This document shows, one piece after another, positions 51,689 to 61,074 of a stretch of DNA of 64,000 bases. Source of the stretch: an uncultured Lentisphaeria bacterium (GTDB taxonomy: Bacteria > Verrucomicrobiota > Lentisphaeria > Victivallales > UBA1829); NCBI GenBank assembly GCA_905197955.1, contig CAJKAR010000003.1, positions 117,977 to 181,976 of the forward strand, given 5' to 3'. Both the position numbers and the translations under genes were made by a program. The stretch's first letter is position 1; every line of letters begins with the position of its first letter. The notes under the pieces were generated by a model that was not told the origin of the DNA, did not search any database, and worked only from the letters and a program-made list of their open reading frames with translations.

Positions 51689-52900
51689 TTAATTTGGATT
51701 GATTCTGGACTTCAGACGGAACGAGTTCTGTTCCGTCGGAGCGGTTCTGGAGATGGTGGTCGAGCGATTCTCAAGCTGACGGGTTGCTTCCGCATAGGAA
51801 ATTGCGGCAAGCAGGTCATCCCAGGTTTGAAAACGGTCCTCGGGTTTGCGGGCGGTCATCTTCAGAAGCATCTGGAGTGTTCCGCTGCTGACAGAGACAT
51901 TCGGGTTCCGTTCAGACGGCAGCGGAAACGGTTTGTACACATGCATTCCCAGCAGTTCCGCCTCGTCATGCGAGTGGAACGGCAGAACGCCAGTCAGCAT
52001 CTGGAAGAGCATGACGCCAAGGGAATACATATCGGTCTGGAGGGAAATCTCGCCGCCGGAAATCTCTTCCGGACTGATGTACCACGGCGAGGTACAGGCG
52101 CGTCCGCCGTTCAGAACCAGAGACTTCCAGACAAAAAGACCGTATTCGCTGAGCATCATCTTCTCCTCCGAATCGAACAGAACTTTGGAGGGGGTAAGAG
52201 CTCCATGGAAAATGCCGGTTTCATTGTATGCCGTCCGGAGAATTTCCGCGATGCTCCGCAGAATTCCCAGAGCTTCCCGCTGCTTCATCGGGGCTTTGCT
52301 TGAGATGCGAAACGCCAGATCCGGATGTTCGTAATAGTCCGTCACAAAGTAGCAGTTGTGATGAATCATCCCGCAGGCATGATAGGGAGCGATTCCGGGA
52401 ATGGAAGCAAAGCGGACATGGTCGATTTCATTGAAAAAGCCCTCCGCATCCGCAGATGTGAGAGTTTTATCGAAGACTTTCAGCGCGAACGACTTATCTT
52501 TCTGATCCTTGACCAGATAAACACGATTGGCGGATCCCCGGTTCAGGAGAGTTGAGACGGTATAGCCGCGAATCTTCTGCCCGGCGGAAAGAGTGATTGT
52601 TCCGGAAAAGGGCTGGGCGCCGCTGCCTTCGATACTGTCGAGATAGGTGATCGTCATATCGGAAAGGGTGATCTGATCTCCGTTGCCGAGGGCGGTGATC
52701 TTCGGGTTCTCGCTGGAGGTCCGGGCGAGGTTTTCGACAAACCAGGCGCCGGTGTCATCCGCAAAAATCCGGAAATGCGAGCGGGAGCTGTCCGGCAGAA
52801 TGATATTGCAGTCGGGCGTACAACCCAGCGTCAGCATGAGATCGCGTTCCAGCTGGATATAGTTCCGATTTCCATTTTCGTCGAATAAAAGATACGGCAT
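51689..52900 (-). CDS. FHA domain + protein kinase-like domain (predicted pseudokinase)
   Basis: 403 residues from the ATG at 52900 (MPYLLFDENG); an 11-residue extension is possible. Residues 1-95 are an FHA phosphothreonine-binding domain (LMLTLGCTPDCNIILPDSSRSHFRIF). Residues about 120-380 fold as a Ser/Thr kinase: RGSANRVYLV glycine loop, FALKVF with the ATP-lysine, EISGGEISLQTDMYSLGVMLFQMLTG with the subdomain IX Asp. The catalytic loop reads HGALTPSKV, so Ala234 replaces the HRD Asp, and DFG is replaced by EYG. It is probably catalytically dead and works as a phospho-dependent scaffold or switch. Confidence 0.85.
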   Translation of the reverse strand: MPYLLFDENGNRNYIQLERDLMLTLGCTPDCNIILPDSSRSHFRIFADDTGAWFVENLARTSSENPKITALGNGDQITLSDMTITYLDSIEGSGAQPFSGTITLSAGQKIRGYTVSTLLNRGSANRVYLVKDQKDKSFALKVFDKTLTSADAEGFFNEIDHVRFASIPGIAPYHACGMIHHNCYFVTDYYEHPDLAFRISSKAPMKQREALGILRSIAEILRTAYNETGIFHGALTPSKVLFDSEEKMMLSEYGLFVWKSLVLNGGRACTSPWYISPEEISGGEISLQTDMYSLGVMLFQMLTGVLPFHSHDEAELLGMHVYKPFPLPSERNPNVSVSSGTLQMLLKMTARKPEDRFQTWDDLLAAISYAEATRQLENRSTTISRTAPTEQNSFRLKSRINPN

Positions 52901-53026
52901 GATTTTTCCCGTTGAGCAGTTCTTGGATAACATAGCAGAAATTCGGTGAAATGCAAAAACAACTGTTTGAATTTTTAACTCCGGACGCTATCTTTCCGGA
53001 AAGAACTGGAAGGAGGGCTTTGTCCC

Positions 53027-53842
53027 ATGAAATTATGGAAACACATTCTCTGTGCCGCGGTCGCGATTCTGCTTCTGGCGGGAACGACTGCTTGTCAAAG
53101 CGTGCCTTACACGGGCCGTTCCAGAATGCTAATGACCTCGGAATCCTACGAAGCGGAGTCCGGAAGAGAAGCATGGGCGGAATTGAAAAAAACGGAAAAG
53201 ATCTCCACGGATTCCCGCGCCAATACGGTGGTCGCCAGGGTGGGAAAGCGCATTGCCGAGGCGGCGGATTGCAAGAATTTTGACTGGGAATTTCTTGTTT
53301 TTCAGAATCAGGAGGCAAATGCGTTCTGTCTTCCCGGAGGAAAGGTCGGAGTTTATACGGGAATCCTCAAATACATGAACTGCGAGGCGGAACTGGCCGG
53401 AGTCATCGGACACGAAGTCGGCCATGCCATCGCGCGGCACGGCGGAGAGCGGATGACGCAGAGTATTCTGCAAAGTGTCGGGGCATCCGTTCTCTCCGAA
53501 TCCACTCAAAATGAACAGATCCGGCAGGCTTATGGAATCATCACGAACCTGGGCGTAATCCTCCCGTACAGCAGACAGCATGAACACGAAGCGGATACTC
53601 TCGGACTCATTCTCATGGCAAAAGCCGGTTACGACCCTTCCGCTCTGATCGACTTCTGGCGCAATTTCTCCAATGCGAACAAAAATTCCGGAACGCTTTC
53701 TGTACTGGAGAAATTTCTCTCAACTCATCCGCTGGACTCCGATCGTATCAATGCCATGCAGAAGCAGCTTCCGGAGGCGATGAAATATTACAACAACGCG
53801 AAAAACAAATATGGCAAGGGCGCTGCGCTTTCTTTGAAATAA
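53027..53842 (+). CDS. M48-family metallopeptidase lipoprotein
   Basis: 271 residues, GGAGG about 10 bases upstream. The signal ends in an AGTTAC-type lipobox, suggesting lipid anchoring. The zincin motif is GHEVGHAIARH (His129, Glu130, His133) with the third zinc ligand Glu188 in HEHEADTLG. NAFCLPGGKVGVYTGIL and THPLDSDRI are typical of the LoiP/YcaL/BepA-like M48 group that removes misassembled outer-membrane proteins. Active in the periplasm. A strong terminator follows. Confidence 0.9.
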   Translation: MKLWKHILCAAVAILLLAGTTACQSVPYTGRSRMLMTSESYEAESGREAWAELKKTEKISTDSRANTVVARVGKRIAEAADCKNFDWEFLVFQNQEANAFCLPGGKVGVYTGILKYMNCEAELAGVIGHEVGHAIARHGGERMTQSILQSVGASVLSESTQNEQIRQAYGIITNLGVILPYSRQHEHEADTLGLILMAKAGYDPSALIDFWRNFSNANKNSGTLSVLEKFLSTHPLDSDRINAMQKQLPEAMKYYNNAKNKYGKGAALSLK

Positions 53843-53860
53843 AGAGGGCGAGAGTGTGAA

Positions 53861-53897
53861 AAAATGGTCTCCGGAAAGCAGATCCGGAGACCGTTTT
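53861..53897. terminator. Bidirectional intrinsic terminator
   Basis: GGTCTCCGG (53866-53874) pairs with CCGGAGACC (53884-53892) over a 9-base loop; flanking AAAA and TTTT extend the stem and give U-runs for both convergent genes. Confidence 0.88.
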
Positions 53898-53927
53898 AAG
53901 GTCATGAAATGGGGGTCCCGAAAGGAA

Positions 53928-54641
53928 TTAGTCCTCGATTTCTCCGGGAAAGTAGAGAAGATGGGAACAGTTGTCGCAAAGTGTCATCAGTCCTTTTTTG
54001 GCGTTGTTGACCGTCTGCGGCGGAACCTTGAGGCGGCAGTAGCCGCAGACTCCCTGATCGATCATTGCCATGGGCTCGCCCTTCTTGCCGGCAAGTAAAC
54101 GGTGATAGACTTCCAAGGTCTGCGTATCGACTTTTGCTTCGTATGCCTTCCGGAGTTTCAGAGATTCCTGAATGGATTCCTCCAGTTCCTTCTTAAGTTC
54201 CACGAGATCGGCGGCTTCCGCTTTCACGGTTTTCTGTGTCACGGCGAACTCTTTTTCAGCGGATTGAATCTCCTTCTCCGCGGCTTCCGATTTATCAAGA
54301 AGTTCCAGAATGGTGGTTTCGATATCGGAAATCTTGCTCTTTTTGGACTCAATATCCGACATCATGGCCTGGTACTCGTTGTTCTTCTTGACCATTGCCG
54401 ACTGCGTTAAAAGTTTACGGATCGCCTCGTTCAGCTTTTCGATTTCCCCTTCCGCGTCCTTGATCGAGCGGTCTATGCGGCGCTTCCCGTCCTTCGCTAC
54501 TTCCACACAAGACATCCCGTCCTTCAGAAGAGAATCCAAACGCACCTTTTCCGCGGGAATCGTCTCCAGACGCGTTTGAAGATTGCGTATTTTCATATCC
54601 AGATTCTGCAATGCCAGCAGATCGGCAACCCACTGTTTCAT
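53928..54641 (-). CDS. Coiled-coil protein with C-terminal C4 zinc ribbon (DUF164 family)
   Basis: 237 residues from the ATG at 54641; a 28-residue upstream extension is unlikely. Residues about 5-175 form a long antiparallel coiled coil (LQNLDMKIRNLQTRLETIPAEK, SDIESKKSKISDIETTILELL). The C-terminus carries a four-Cys zinc ribbon: CGYCRLKVPPQ and MTLCDNCSHLLYFP. Family members are widespread and structurally known, with a suggested nucleic-acid-binding or scaffolding role. No enzymatic function is established. Confidence 0.88.
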   Translation of the reverse strand: MKQWVADLLALQNLDMKIRNLQTRLETIPAEKVRLDSLLKDGMSCVEVAKDGKRRIDRSIKDAEGEIEKLNEAIRKLLTQSAMVKKNNEYQAMMSDIESKKSKISDIETTILELLDKSEAAEKEIQSAEKEFAVTQKTVKAEAADLVELKKELEESIQESLKLRKAYEAKVDTQTLEVYHRLLAGKKGEPMAMIDQGVCGYCRLKVPPQTVNNAKKGLMTLCDNCSHLLYFPGEIED

Positions 54642-54855
54642 AGCCCTAGTTTCCTTCCGTTGTTCGGGGTTTCGGAATCGTTCTTTCAAATATTGCAAGA
54701 TAAGTCGGAATCTATAAAAATGCAAACGCTAAAATGTTTATTTTTGATGTTTTTTATCCCCGGCAGCGCTGGCTGAATATCAATTCGTATTGTATGGAAT
54801 CACATTCTTTCTTTGTTGTTTTTGTGTATGGAGTGGAATGTTCTCTTTTTATCTA

Positions 54856-55143
54856 CGGATCTTTCGTCTATTCGCTTGCACGGAACGAGGGCCTCCGGCG
54901 GACAGCTTATTCAGCTGGACCGAAGCAGGTCACGGACCTGCACCATACCTGCGGATCTTTTGTCTATTCGCTAACGCGAAACGAGAGCCTCCGGCGGACA
55001 GCTTGTTCAGCTGGACCGAAGCAGGTCACGGACCTGCACCATGCATGCGGATCTTTTGTCTATTCGCTGACGCGGTACGAGGGCCTCCGGCGGCCAGCTT
55101 GTTCAGCTGGACCGAAGCAGGTCACGGACCTGCACCATATCTT
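54856..55143. repeat. Three tandem 96-bp repeats in a 526-bp gene-free stretch
   Basis: The unit starts CGGATCTTT and recurs at 54856, 54952 and 55048 with an exact 96-bp period. A core of about 35 bases near the end of each unit is identical in all three copies and contains the palindrome CAGGTCACGGACCTG (54926-54940, 55022-55036, 55118-55132). Differences cluster in the middle of the first half (the TCGCTNACGCGG region). A decayed fourth start follows at 55144. Because 96 is a multiple of 3, two plus-strand frames stay open through the array (32-residue repeats), but neither has a credible ribosome site. The stretch 54642-54855 shows no other feature. Confidence 0.9.
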
Positions 55144-55167
55144 CGGCGTCTATTCCATCGGAAGGAA

Positions 55168-56325
55168 TTAGAAAGATAGAGTCTTCCGGACAAAATTCAC
55201 AAAGTATTCGATGCCAATGGATAATGCGGAATCAGGAAAGTCGAATTTGGAATTGTGCAACGCCGGATGCGTTTCTCCAAGACCGATTTTCACATAGACC
55301 CCCGGATAACGCTGAAGGAAATAGGCAAAGTCCTCCCCGCCCATGGAAGGTTCCGGCATTTCATAAAGACGCTCTTCACCAAATGTTTCCCGAATCACCT
55401 CTCTTGCAAAATCGGTCGGGCCGGCAGGATTGATGTTGACTGGATAAAGAATGTCGTAATGGATGTCGCACTCCACACGATGCGCATGGCAGACCGCTTC
55501 CACGATCTCCTGAAAACCGGATTTCAATTCCTGCGCCACATCCGGATCGAATGCCCGAGCGGTTCCTTCCAGAACGACCTCGTCCGGTATGACATTGGCA
55601 AGTTCTCCGCCCGAAATCCGACAAATGCTCAGAACCGCCGGACGCAAAGGATTAATCCGTCGGGAAACAACAGACTGGAGTTCCACCACAGCGGCACACG
55701 CGGCAATCACCGGATCACGTGATTGATGCGGACGACTGCTGTGTCCACCTTTCCCACGGATAATCACTTTGAAATGTGCCGTTGACGCATCCATCGCCCC
55801 TGTCCGCAATGCCAGGACTCCGAACGGAAAACCGGGAGCTCCATGCAACGCGGTTACAAGATCCGCTCGCGGATTTTCCAGAGCTCCCGCAGCGACAAGA
55901 TCGCGTCCCATCGCACGGTTTTCCTCGCCGGGCTGCCAGACGAATCGGACGGTTCCGGATAATTTATCCCGTTCGGATGCAAGAATTTCTGCCGCTCCCA
56001 TCAGCATAGCTGCATGAGCATCGTGTCCGCAGGCATGCATCAGTCCGGGATGTGTCGAGCAATATGGGACCCCTGTTTTCTCATCAAGAGCCAGCGCATC
56101 GATATCCGCGCGAAGCGTAACGTTCTTTCCCGGACGGCATCCATGCAGAAGTGCCACGACATCTGTTTTGAGAAATGGCGGCAGAACTTCAAATCCGAGT
56201 CCGGCAAGACGTTCCCGGATCGCCCGGGAGGTCTGATGTTCGTTCCCCGCAGTCTCCGGGATCTGATGAAGGCGATGTCGGAATTCGATAATGCCGGGAA
56301 GAATTTCCTCAACACGCTGTTCCAT
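55168..56325 (-). CDS. M20-family amidohydrolase / N-acyl-amino-acid deacylase (IAA-hydrolase-like)
   Basis: 385 residues from the ATG at 56325, fixed by AGGAG 7 bases upstream; the frame remains open for another 104 codons but that stretch contains the promoter. Motifs of the M20D group: LRADIDALALDEKTGVPYCS, HACGHDAHAAMLMGAA with metal-binding His/Asp, WQPGEENRAMGRDLV with the catalytic Glu, LHGAPGFPFGVLALRTGAMDAS, GKGGHSSRPHQSRDPV (dimer/lid His) and MGGEDFAYF. It hydrolyses N-acyl amino acids or related amides in the cytosol. The substrate is not determined. Confidence 0.92.
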   Translation of the reverse strand: MEQRVEEILPGIIEFRHRLHQIPETAGNEHQTSRAIRERLAGLGFEVLPPFLKTDVVALLHGCRPGKNVTLRADIDALALDEKTGVPYCSTHPGLMHACGHDAHAAMLMGAAEILASERDKLSGTVRFVWQPGEENRAMGRDLVAAGALENPRADLVTALHGAPGFPFGVLALRTGAMDASTAHFKVIIRGKGGHSSRPHQSRDPVIAACAAVVELQSVVSRRINPLRPAVLSICRISGGELANVIPDEVVLEGTARAFDPDVAQELKSGFQEIVEAVCHAHRVECDIHYDILYPVNINPAGPTDFAREVIRETFGEERLYEMPEPSMGGEDFAYFLQRYPGVYVKIGLGETHPALHNSKFDFPDSALSIGIEYFVNFVRKTLSF

Positions 56326-56563
56326 GCATAAGCTCCTTTCTGTATTTCCGGATGAATCGGAATAAGGCAGGATTTTCAGGCTTGTAAATTTTCCGGAAGA
56401 GGAAATTCCGGCAGAGTCTCCGGAAGCGATATGCGACGATTCTTCCCGGACGCTCCCCCAGCTGGGATCTTCTGAAAACGGGCATCCGGAGCATTCTGAC
56501 CAGCCGGAACAAATCCAAATCCTGTCGTTGTCTGTTTCCCGAACATCATTCGGTTTTCCGGAT

Positions 56564-56591
56564 ACTATATCATTTTCTGAAATCTTGTCAA
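56564..56591 (-). promoter_or_regulatory. Sigma70-type promoter upstream of the M20 gene
   Basis: Minus strand TTGACA (56586-56591), 16 bases, TATAGT (56564-56569). The leader to the ATG at 56325 would be about 230 nt, unusually long. I saw no clear riboswitch in it. The 301-bp gap 56326-56626 otherwise shows nothing. Confidence 0.7.
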
Positions 56592-56626
56592 GCATTCCGG
56601 TCGCAGCGGTATGTTTCCGGAGAGAT

Positions 56627-58792
56627 TCATTCTTCAAGGAGAGCCAGGCCGCGAAAATCGGTCGAGATATTTTTCGGCAGGGGAATGGAATCGAATTTTA
56701 CGGTATAAAAACGGTGATCGGGACTGACTCCAAGGACCGTCCCCTCACCGAACACCTCATGACGGACTCGCGATTTTACCGTAATTTCTCCGACAGGTTC
56801 CTGCGGAGGCAGATCGTAATTGTCGGTCACTCGTTCATACATCCGCGTGATGTTCCACAGAGCGGGATCGATCCGTCCATCGTGATCGAACAGCCTCGCG
56901 TCGATGTTCAGCAGAAAACGCGAAGGCACCCGCGGGGAACCATCGAAATTGAAACCTTCGGAATCAGTCAGAAAAAGTCCGTCTCCGGCGCGCGTGAATG
57001 CAACGTATGCAATGCGGCGCTCCTCTTCGATATCCCGCCAGTCGCGACTCCGCTGAGAGGGGAAGATCCCTTCGTTCAGCCCGCAGACAAATACATAGGG
57101 AAATTCCAGACCTTTTGCTGCGTGTACAGTCATCAGTTTCACGCTGTCGGCGCGTTCCCGTTTGGAGAGATCGGTGAACATGGCAATCCGGTTCAGATAA
57201 TCGGAAAGTGTAGTAACTTCTCCGGCATCCTTTTCAAAATCATCAATGGACTCTTTCAGCTCGGCGACATTGTTTTTCCGCTCGTCGTCTCCGCCGGAAA
57301 GCAGTTCCGACTCATATCCGGTCTGTTTCAGCATGAAGTCCAGCAGATCGGAAACCGGGACATGATCAACGAGCTTCTCTCCTTCCGAAACGGCTGAAAG
57401 AAATTCGGCGGCACCGGTTCTTGCAAAAATCTTATCTCCGATATTCCGTTTCAATGCCTCGAACAGAGAAATTCCATTTTCCTCCGCCTGCTTCTTCAGG
57501 AAGGCGATCCGGGTTTTGCCGATTCCGCGGGACGGCAGATTCACCACGCGCAGAAACGAGAGATCATCGTGAAATGCCAGAAGCCGCAGATAACTCAAAC
57601 AGTCCTTGATCTCGGCGCGGGAATAGAACTCCGTTCCGTTGAACAATGTATACGGAATCTTGTTCCGGACAAGCGCCTCTTCAATGGTTCGCGAAACGTA
57701 GTTTGCCCGGTAGAGAACCGCAATATCGGAATATTCGATTCCAAACTGCTCATGCAGACTCAGAATTTTTCCGGCGATCCACCAGCCTTCCTCCTTTGCC
57801 GAACGCGCATGATGGTGCAGCACGCGGAAAGAAGACTCCCTGACCGGAAACAGATCTTTTTCGATCCGGTTCACATTGTGCCGGATCAGTGAGTTGCTGA
57901 CGGAAAGAATCGATGGGCAGGAACGGTAATTCCGATCCAGCAGAATCGTCCGGACATTCGGAAACTCCTTGTCGAACCCGTTGATGTAGTTGATATTTGC
58001 GCCGCGCCAGCTGTAAATGGTCTGATCGGGATCCCCTACGACAAAGAGATTCCCGTATTTGCCGGAAAGCAGACGGGTCAACTCGTAATCGCGGGAACTC
58101 ACATCCTGGAATTCGTCAACCTGCAGATACTGAATCCGTTCCTGCCATTTTGCCAGCACCTCCGGAACCGTATGGAACAGGTGCAGAACAAATTGAATCA
58201 GATCATCGAAATCCAGCGCATAGAGTTTGCGCTGTTTTGCCAGATAATTTGCAAAAATCGCACTCAGCTTGTCGGAAGGATCCTTGAGAAGCGAATCCGG
58301 GCGGAAATCCGGTTCAGTTACAGAGCCGACATACAGATCACTGCCTTTCCGGGCCGAGATTTCGTGCAGGACCTCCGCATAGGAAAAGTCTCTGGACGTG
58401 ATACCCATCTCTTCGTAGATTTCGCGCAGCAGAGCTTTCTGATCCTCGGTATCCAGGATCATGAAACGGTTCGGATAGCAGAGGTGATGAATATCCTCGC
58501 GCAGAATCGTCACACAAAAACCGTGAAAGGTATTGACAAGAGCGGCGGAATTTTCTCCGAGCATATCCCGGATTCTGCGGCGCATCTCGCCTGCCGCCTT
58601 GTTCGTAAAGGTCACGGAAAGGATGTTCTCCGGCATGATTCCGAGCGTGGTCACCAGATACACCAGCCGATAGGTCAGAACCCGGGTCTTGCCGGATCCG
58701 GCGCCTGCCACAACCCGGACATATCCTTCGGTCGCCTGCACGGCACTCTTCTGAGCCTCGTTCAACTTCTCCATCCAGGGAATCGGATCCAT
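56627..58792 (-). CDS. pcrA: UvrD/PcrA-family DNA helicase
   Basis: 721 residues, AGGAGG 6 bases before the ATG. Superfamily 1A motifs in order: LNEAQKSAVQA (Q motif), GAGSGKT (Walker A), VDEFQDVS (Walker B), GDPDQTIYSWRGAN (III), LDRNYRSCPSILSVSN (IV), VKLMTVHAAKGLEFPYVFV (V) and RRIAYVAFTRAG (VI). The C-terminal ~60 residues (VKSRVRHEVFGEGTVLGV, FDSIPLPKNI) form the Tudor-like RNA-polymerase-binding tail seen in PcrA. It unwinds 3'-5' in repair and replication-transcription conflict resolution. Confidence 0.93.
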   Translation of the reverse strand: MDPIPWMEKLNEAQKSAVQATEGYVRVVAGAGSGKTRVLTYRLVYLVTTLGIMPENILSVTFTNKAAGEMRRRIRDMLGENSAALVNTFHGFCVTILREDIHHLCYPNRFMILDTEDQKALLREIYEEMGITSRDFSYAEVLHEISARKGSDLYVGSVTEPDFRPDSLLKDPSDKLSAIFANYLAKQRKLYALDFDDLIQFVLHLFHTVPEVLAKWQERIQYLQVDEFQDVSSRDYELTRLLSGKYGNLFVVGDPDQTIYSWRGANINYINGFDKEFPNVRTILLDRNYRSCPSILSVSNSLIRHNVNRIEKDLFPVRESSFRVLHHHARSAKEEGWWIAGKILSLHEQFGIEYSDIAVLYRANYVSRTIEEALVRNKIPYTLFNGTEFYSRAEIKDCLSYLRLLAFHDDLSFLRVVNLPSRGIGKTRIAFLKKQAEENGISLFEALKRNIGDKIFARTGAAEFLSAVSEGEKLVDHVPVSDLLDFMLKQTGYESELLSGGDDERKNNVAELKESIDDFEKDAGEVTTLSDYLNRIAMFTDLSKRERADSVKLMTVHAAKGLEFPYVFVCGLNEGIFPSQRSRDWRDIEEERRIAYVAFTRAGDGLFLTDSEGFNFDGSPRVPSRFLLNIDARLFDHDGRIDPALWNITRMYERVTDNYDLPPQEPVGEITVKSRVRHEVFGEGTVLGVSPDHRFYTVKFDSIPLPKNISTDFRGLALLEE

Positions 58793-59046
58793 GGAAAACC
58801 TCCTGTTGCCTATTCCGGATACTGTATCGTCTGAGTGGAGATTTTCAATCGCCGAATCAAAAATTCCGCAGGAGATTTCCGGAAATCAGGCGGAATGCGT
58901 CAGCCGCGCTCCCCGTGCCGGATCCATTCGGGGGAACGTGGAAATGGAAAACAGAAAAAATGCTTCCGGAAGCAGTAGCCGGAAGCAGTGGCCGGAAGGA
59001 GATTCTGTGGAAACAGAGGCTTTTCCGGCAATTCATTTTACGGATT

Positions 59047-61008
59047 TCATTTGACGGGAATTTCCGGGATGTTTTCCTTGCGGTTCAGTTCCGCCAGATC
59101 ATCGCGCTGCCAGACCCGGACATAATCGACGGTGAAGTCCATGGGGAGTTTTTCATCCTCGACGATGAATCCGCCCCAGCTTCCCATCTGCACACAGAAT
59201 TTCAGGTAGATTGCCACCGACGGCACCGCCGGGCTTTCCCAGATTCCCACTGCCTTTCCGTTAAGATACCAGGTGATTTTTCCCGGTTCCCAGAGGATGC
59301 CGGCATTGACATAGCCCTCCTGATCCGCACGGAAGTAGATTCGGCTGTTTCCGGTTTTCTTGTGGTTTGCGCCGTAGCCGTCCCAGTGGCACGCGATGTT
59401 GTTGCGGAAGGGGCCAAGCCGGGTCGGATGTTCGAAGATGTCGATTTCCGTGCCGCCGTTGACGGTATTGCGTCGATCCTTCCGTGCCGCCTGTCTTCCG
59501 TGATCGGGCATGGCCCAGAATGCGGGCCAGAGTCCCACCATCGGACAGACCCGGACACGAGCCTCGAAATAACCGTAGCGTTGAGAAAATTTATCAAAGG
59601 AAGTCATAGCTCCCGCGGTATATTCCCGCGTTTCCGGCAGAGTCGGGATATCGTAGATGGTTCCGCGTTTTTTCTCGGCGCGGATGTGCAGGAAACCGTC
59701 TTTAACGAAAACATTTTTCATGCTGTAACGCTGCAGTTCTGTCGGCTGAAGCGCGGTCCACGGAAGACGGGGGGTCCAGATCTTCTCATTGAGTTTCTCT
59801 CCGTTGAATTCATCTTCCAGAGTCAGGGTCCACTTGCCGGGGACCGGGGGACGCTTGCCGACCCACTCCGGAACACGAGCCGGCGGACTGACGGAACAGA
59901 CCACTTTCTCAATTATAATTTCGCTCTGCCGATCCGTTTTCACGGGACCGACAACCGCACCGAATGTTTCATCGCTGTAAAATCCGGTTCCGCCGGTTTC
60001 CGCGGCGCTCTGGACACGTTCACTGGCGGCATCGGAAATTTTAGCCTTGCCGTCGGACTGCACCGCACTGCGCCAGATTTCCGCTCCCGCAAAGGGCAGA
60101 AGCACTGTTTTTCTCTCGCCGGGAGCGAGGGTTGCCGTAACGCGCGTCCCGCTTTTCGGATCAATATTGTTGAAATTGGTCATCTGGCAATAAACTTCCA
60201 GAGGTTCTGTTCCGGGATTGCGAAGCGTGAATTCCGCCTGATCGTAATCGGAAAGATTCCAAATCTGTTTCGGCCCGTTGAGAATCACTCCGGGCACGCC
60301 GCGCGGCGGATTGGCACGGAAAATGGCACGAATTGCTCCATCGGGTTCTTTCTTCACATAGCCGGCGCGGGGATTGGCATAACGGTCGAACTTGCCGGAC
60401 TTGAAATCGACCAGCACGCCGTTTTCCGGCTTGACCATGGTGGCCATCCATGCAGGCAGATCTCCGGGAGAGCCTGCGGCCTTGATGGAATCAATCCGCA
60501 AATCAAGATTCTTTTTCATGCCGTAAAGAAAGAAAAAGACCTGAGAAATCTGTTTTGTATCCAGAATATAGTTGCGGCCGTAGCCGTTGTTTGCAAAATA
60601 GAGCCGGATGGTGCCGCTGCTTTTCGGAGGAAGATCGCCGAAGGTAATACTCTGCGTGCGGCGGGTCAGTTTGCTGGAGTCATCGACACGCATCCAGACC
60701 CGGACCTTTTCCTCGTTCGGATTGTAGACTTCCGCCTCGATCGTTCCGAATTTTGAGAGATCCCATCCACCTTCCGGAGCGACAAGCGCACCGCCGGGCC
60801 ATTGAGTATCTCCGGTAAACGCCGTAAACTGCACAGCTTTTCCATTTCTGCCATCCACGACACGGAATGCCGCATTTTTCTGCCCGATCGCCACGAATGA
60901 CTTGAGAATATCGGACCGGTTGAAATTATCCAACTCCTTCGGATTTTCCGCCGCAGCCGGGAACATCAAAGCCGCGGCAAGGATCAGGATTCCGTAATGT
61001 TTTCTCAT
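59047..61008 (-). CDS. Secreted GH16 endo-beta-glycanase with N-terminal carbohydrate-binding-like domains
   Basis: 653 residues, GGAG 8 bases before the ATG, signal peptide MRKHYGILILAAALMFPAAA. Two beta-rich accessory domains occupy about 22-180 and 190-365. The GH16 jelly-roll (about 385-640) contains LTLEDEFNGEKLNEKIWTP, YFEARVRVCPMVGLWPAFWAMP and TEIDIFEHP with the catalytic set Glu521, Asp523 and Glu526. The chain ends FTVDYVRVWQRDD. It cleaves a beta-1,3/1,4-glucan, agar, carrageenan or similar gel polysaccharide; the exact class is not readable. It is 66 bp downstream of a pseudopilin gene in the LacI-regulated cassette. Confidence 0.92.
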   Translation of the reverse strand: MRKHYGILILAAALMFPAAAENPKELDNFNRSDILKSFVAIGQKNAAFRVVDGRNGKAVQFTAFTGDTQWPGGALVAPEGGWDLSKFGTIEAEVYNPNEEKVRVWMRVDDSSKLTRRTQSITFGDLPPKSSGTIRLYFANNGYGRNYILDTKQISQVFFFLYGMKKNLDLRIDSIKAAGSPGDLPAWMATMVKPENGVLVDFKSGKFDRYANPRAGYVKKEPDGAIRAIFRANPPRGVPGVILNGPKQIWNLSDYDQAEFTLRNPGTEPLEVYCQMTNFNNIDPKSGTRVTATLAPGERKTVLLPFAGAEIWRSAVQSDGKAKISDAASERVQSAAETGGTGFYSDETFGAVVGPVKTDRQSEIIIEKVVCSVSPPARVPEWVGKRPPVPGKWTLTLEDEFNGEKLNEKIWTPRLPWTALQPTELQRYSMKNVFVKDGFLHIRAEKKRGTIYDIPTLPETREYTAGAMTSFDKFSQRYGYFEARVRVCPMVGLWPAFWAMPDHGRQAARKDRRNTVNGGTEIDIFEHPTRLGPFRNNIACHWDGYGANHKKTGNSRIYFRADQEGYVNAGILWEPGKITWYLNGKAVGIWESPAVPSVAIYLKFCVQMGSWGGFIVEDEKLPMDFTVDYVRVWQRDDLAELNRKENIPEIPVK

Positions 61009-61074
61009 TCGTCTATCTCCACTTGTTCGTTGTTGTGCAATACAGATATCAAATAAACGGGGGGTGAAACGGGA

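Noticed and set aside
54856..55143. CRISPR array
   Set aside because: The whole 96-bp unit is repeated. There are no unique spacers of uniform size and no cas genes.
54734..55179. Open frames across the 96-bp repeats
   Set aside because: They stay open only because 96 is divisible by three. There is no ribosome site and the Cys/Arg-rich repeat protein looks unlike anything known, so I list the region as a DNA repeat.
56326..56637. N-terminal extension of the M20 amidohydrolase by 104 codons
   Set aside because: The stretch contains a TTGACA-N16-TATAGT promoter, is not related to the family, and the internal ATG at 56325 has an ideal ribosome site.
58963..59000. Three short direct repeats (CCGGAAGCAGT type) between uvrD and GH16
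   Set aside because: Only about 13 bp per unit and imperfect. No stem with a U-run or neighbouring function could be linked to them.
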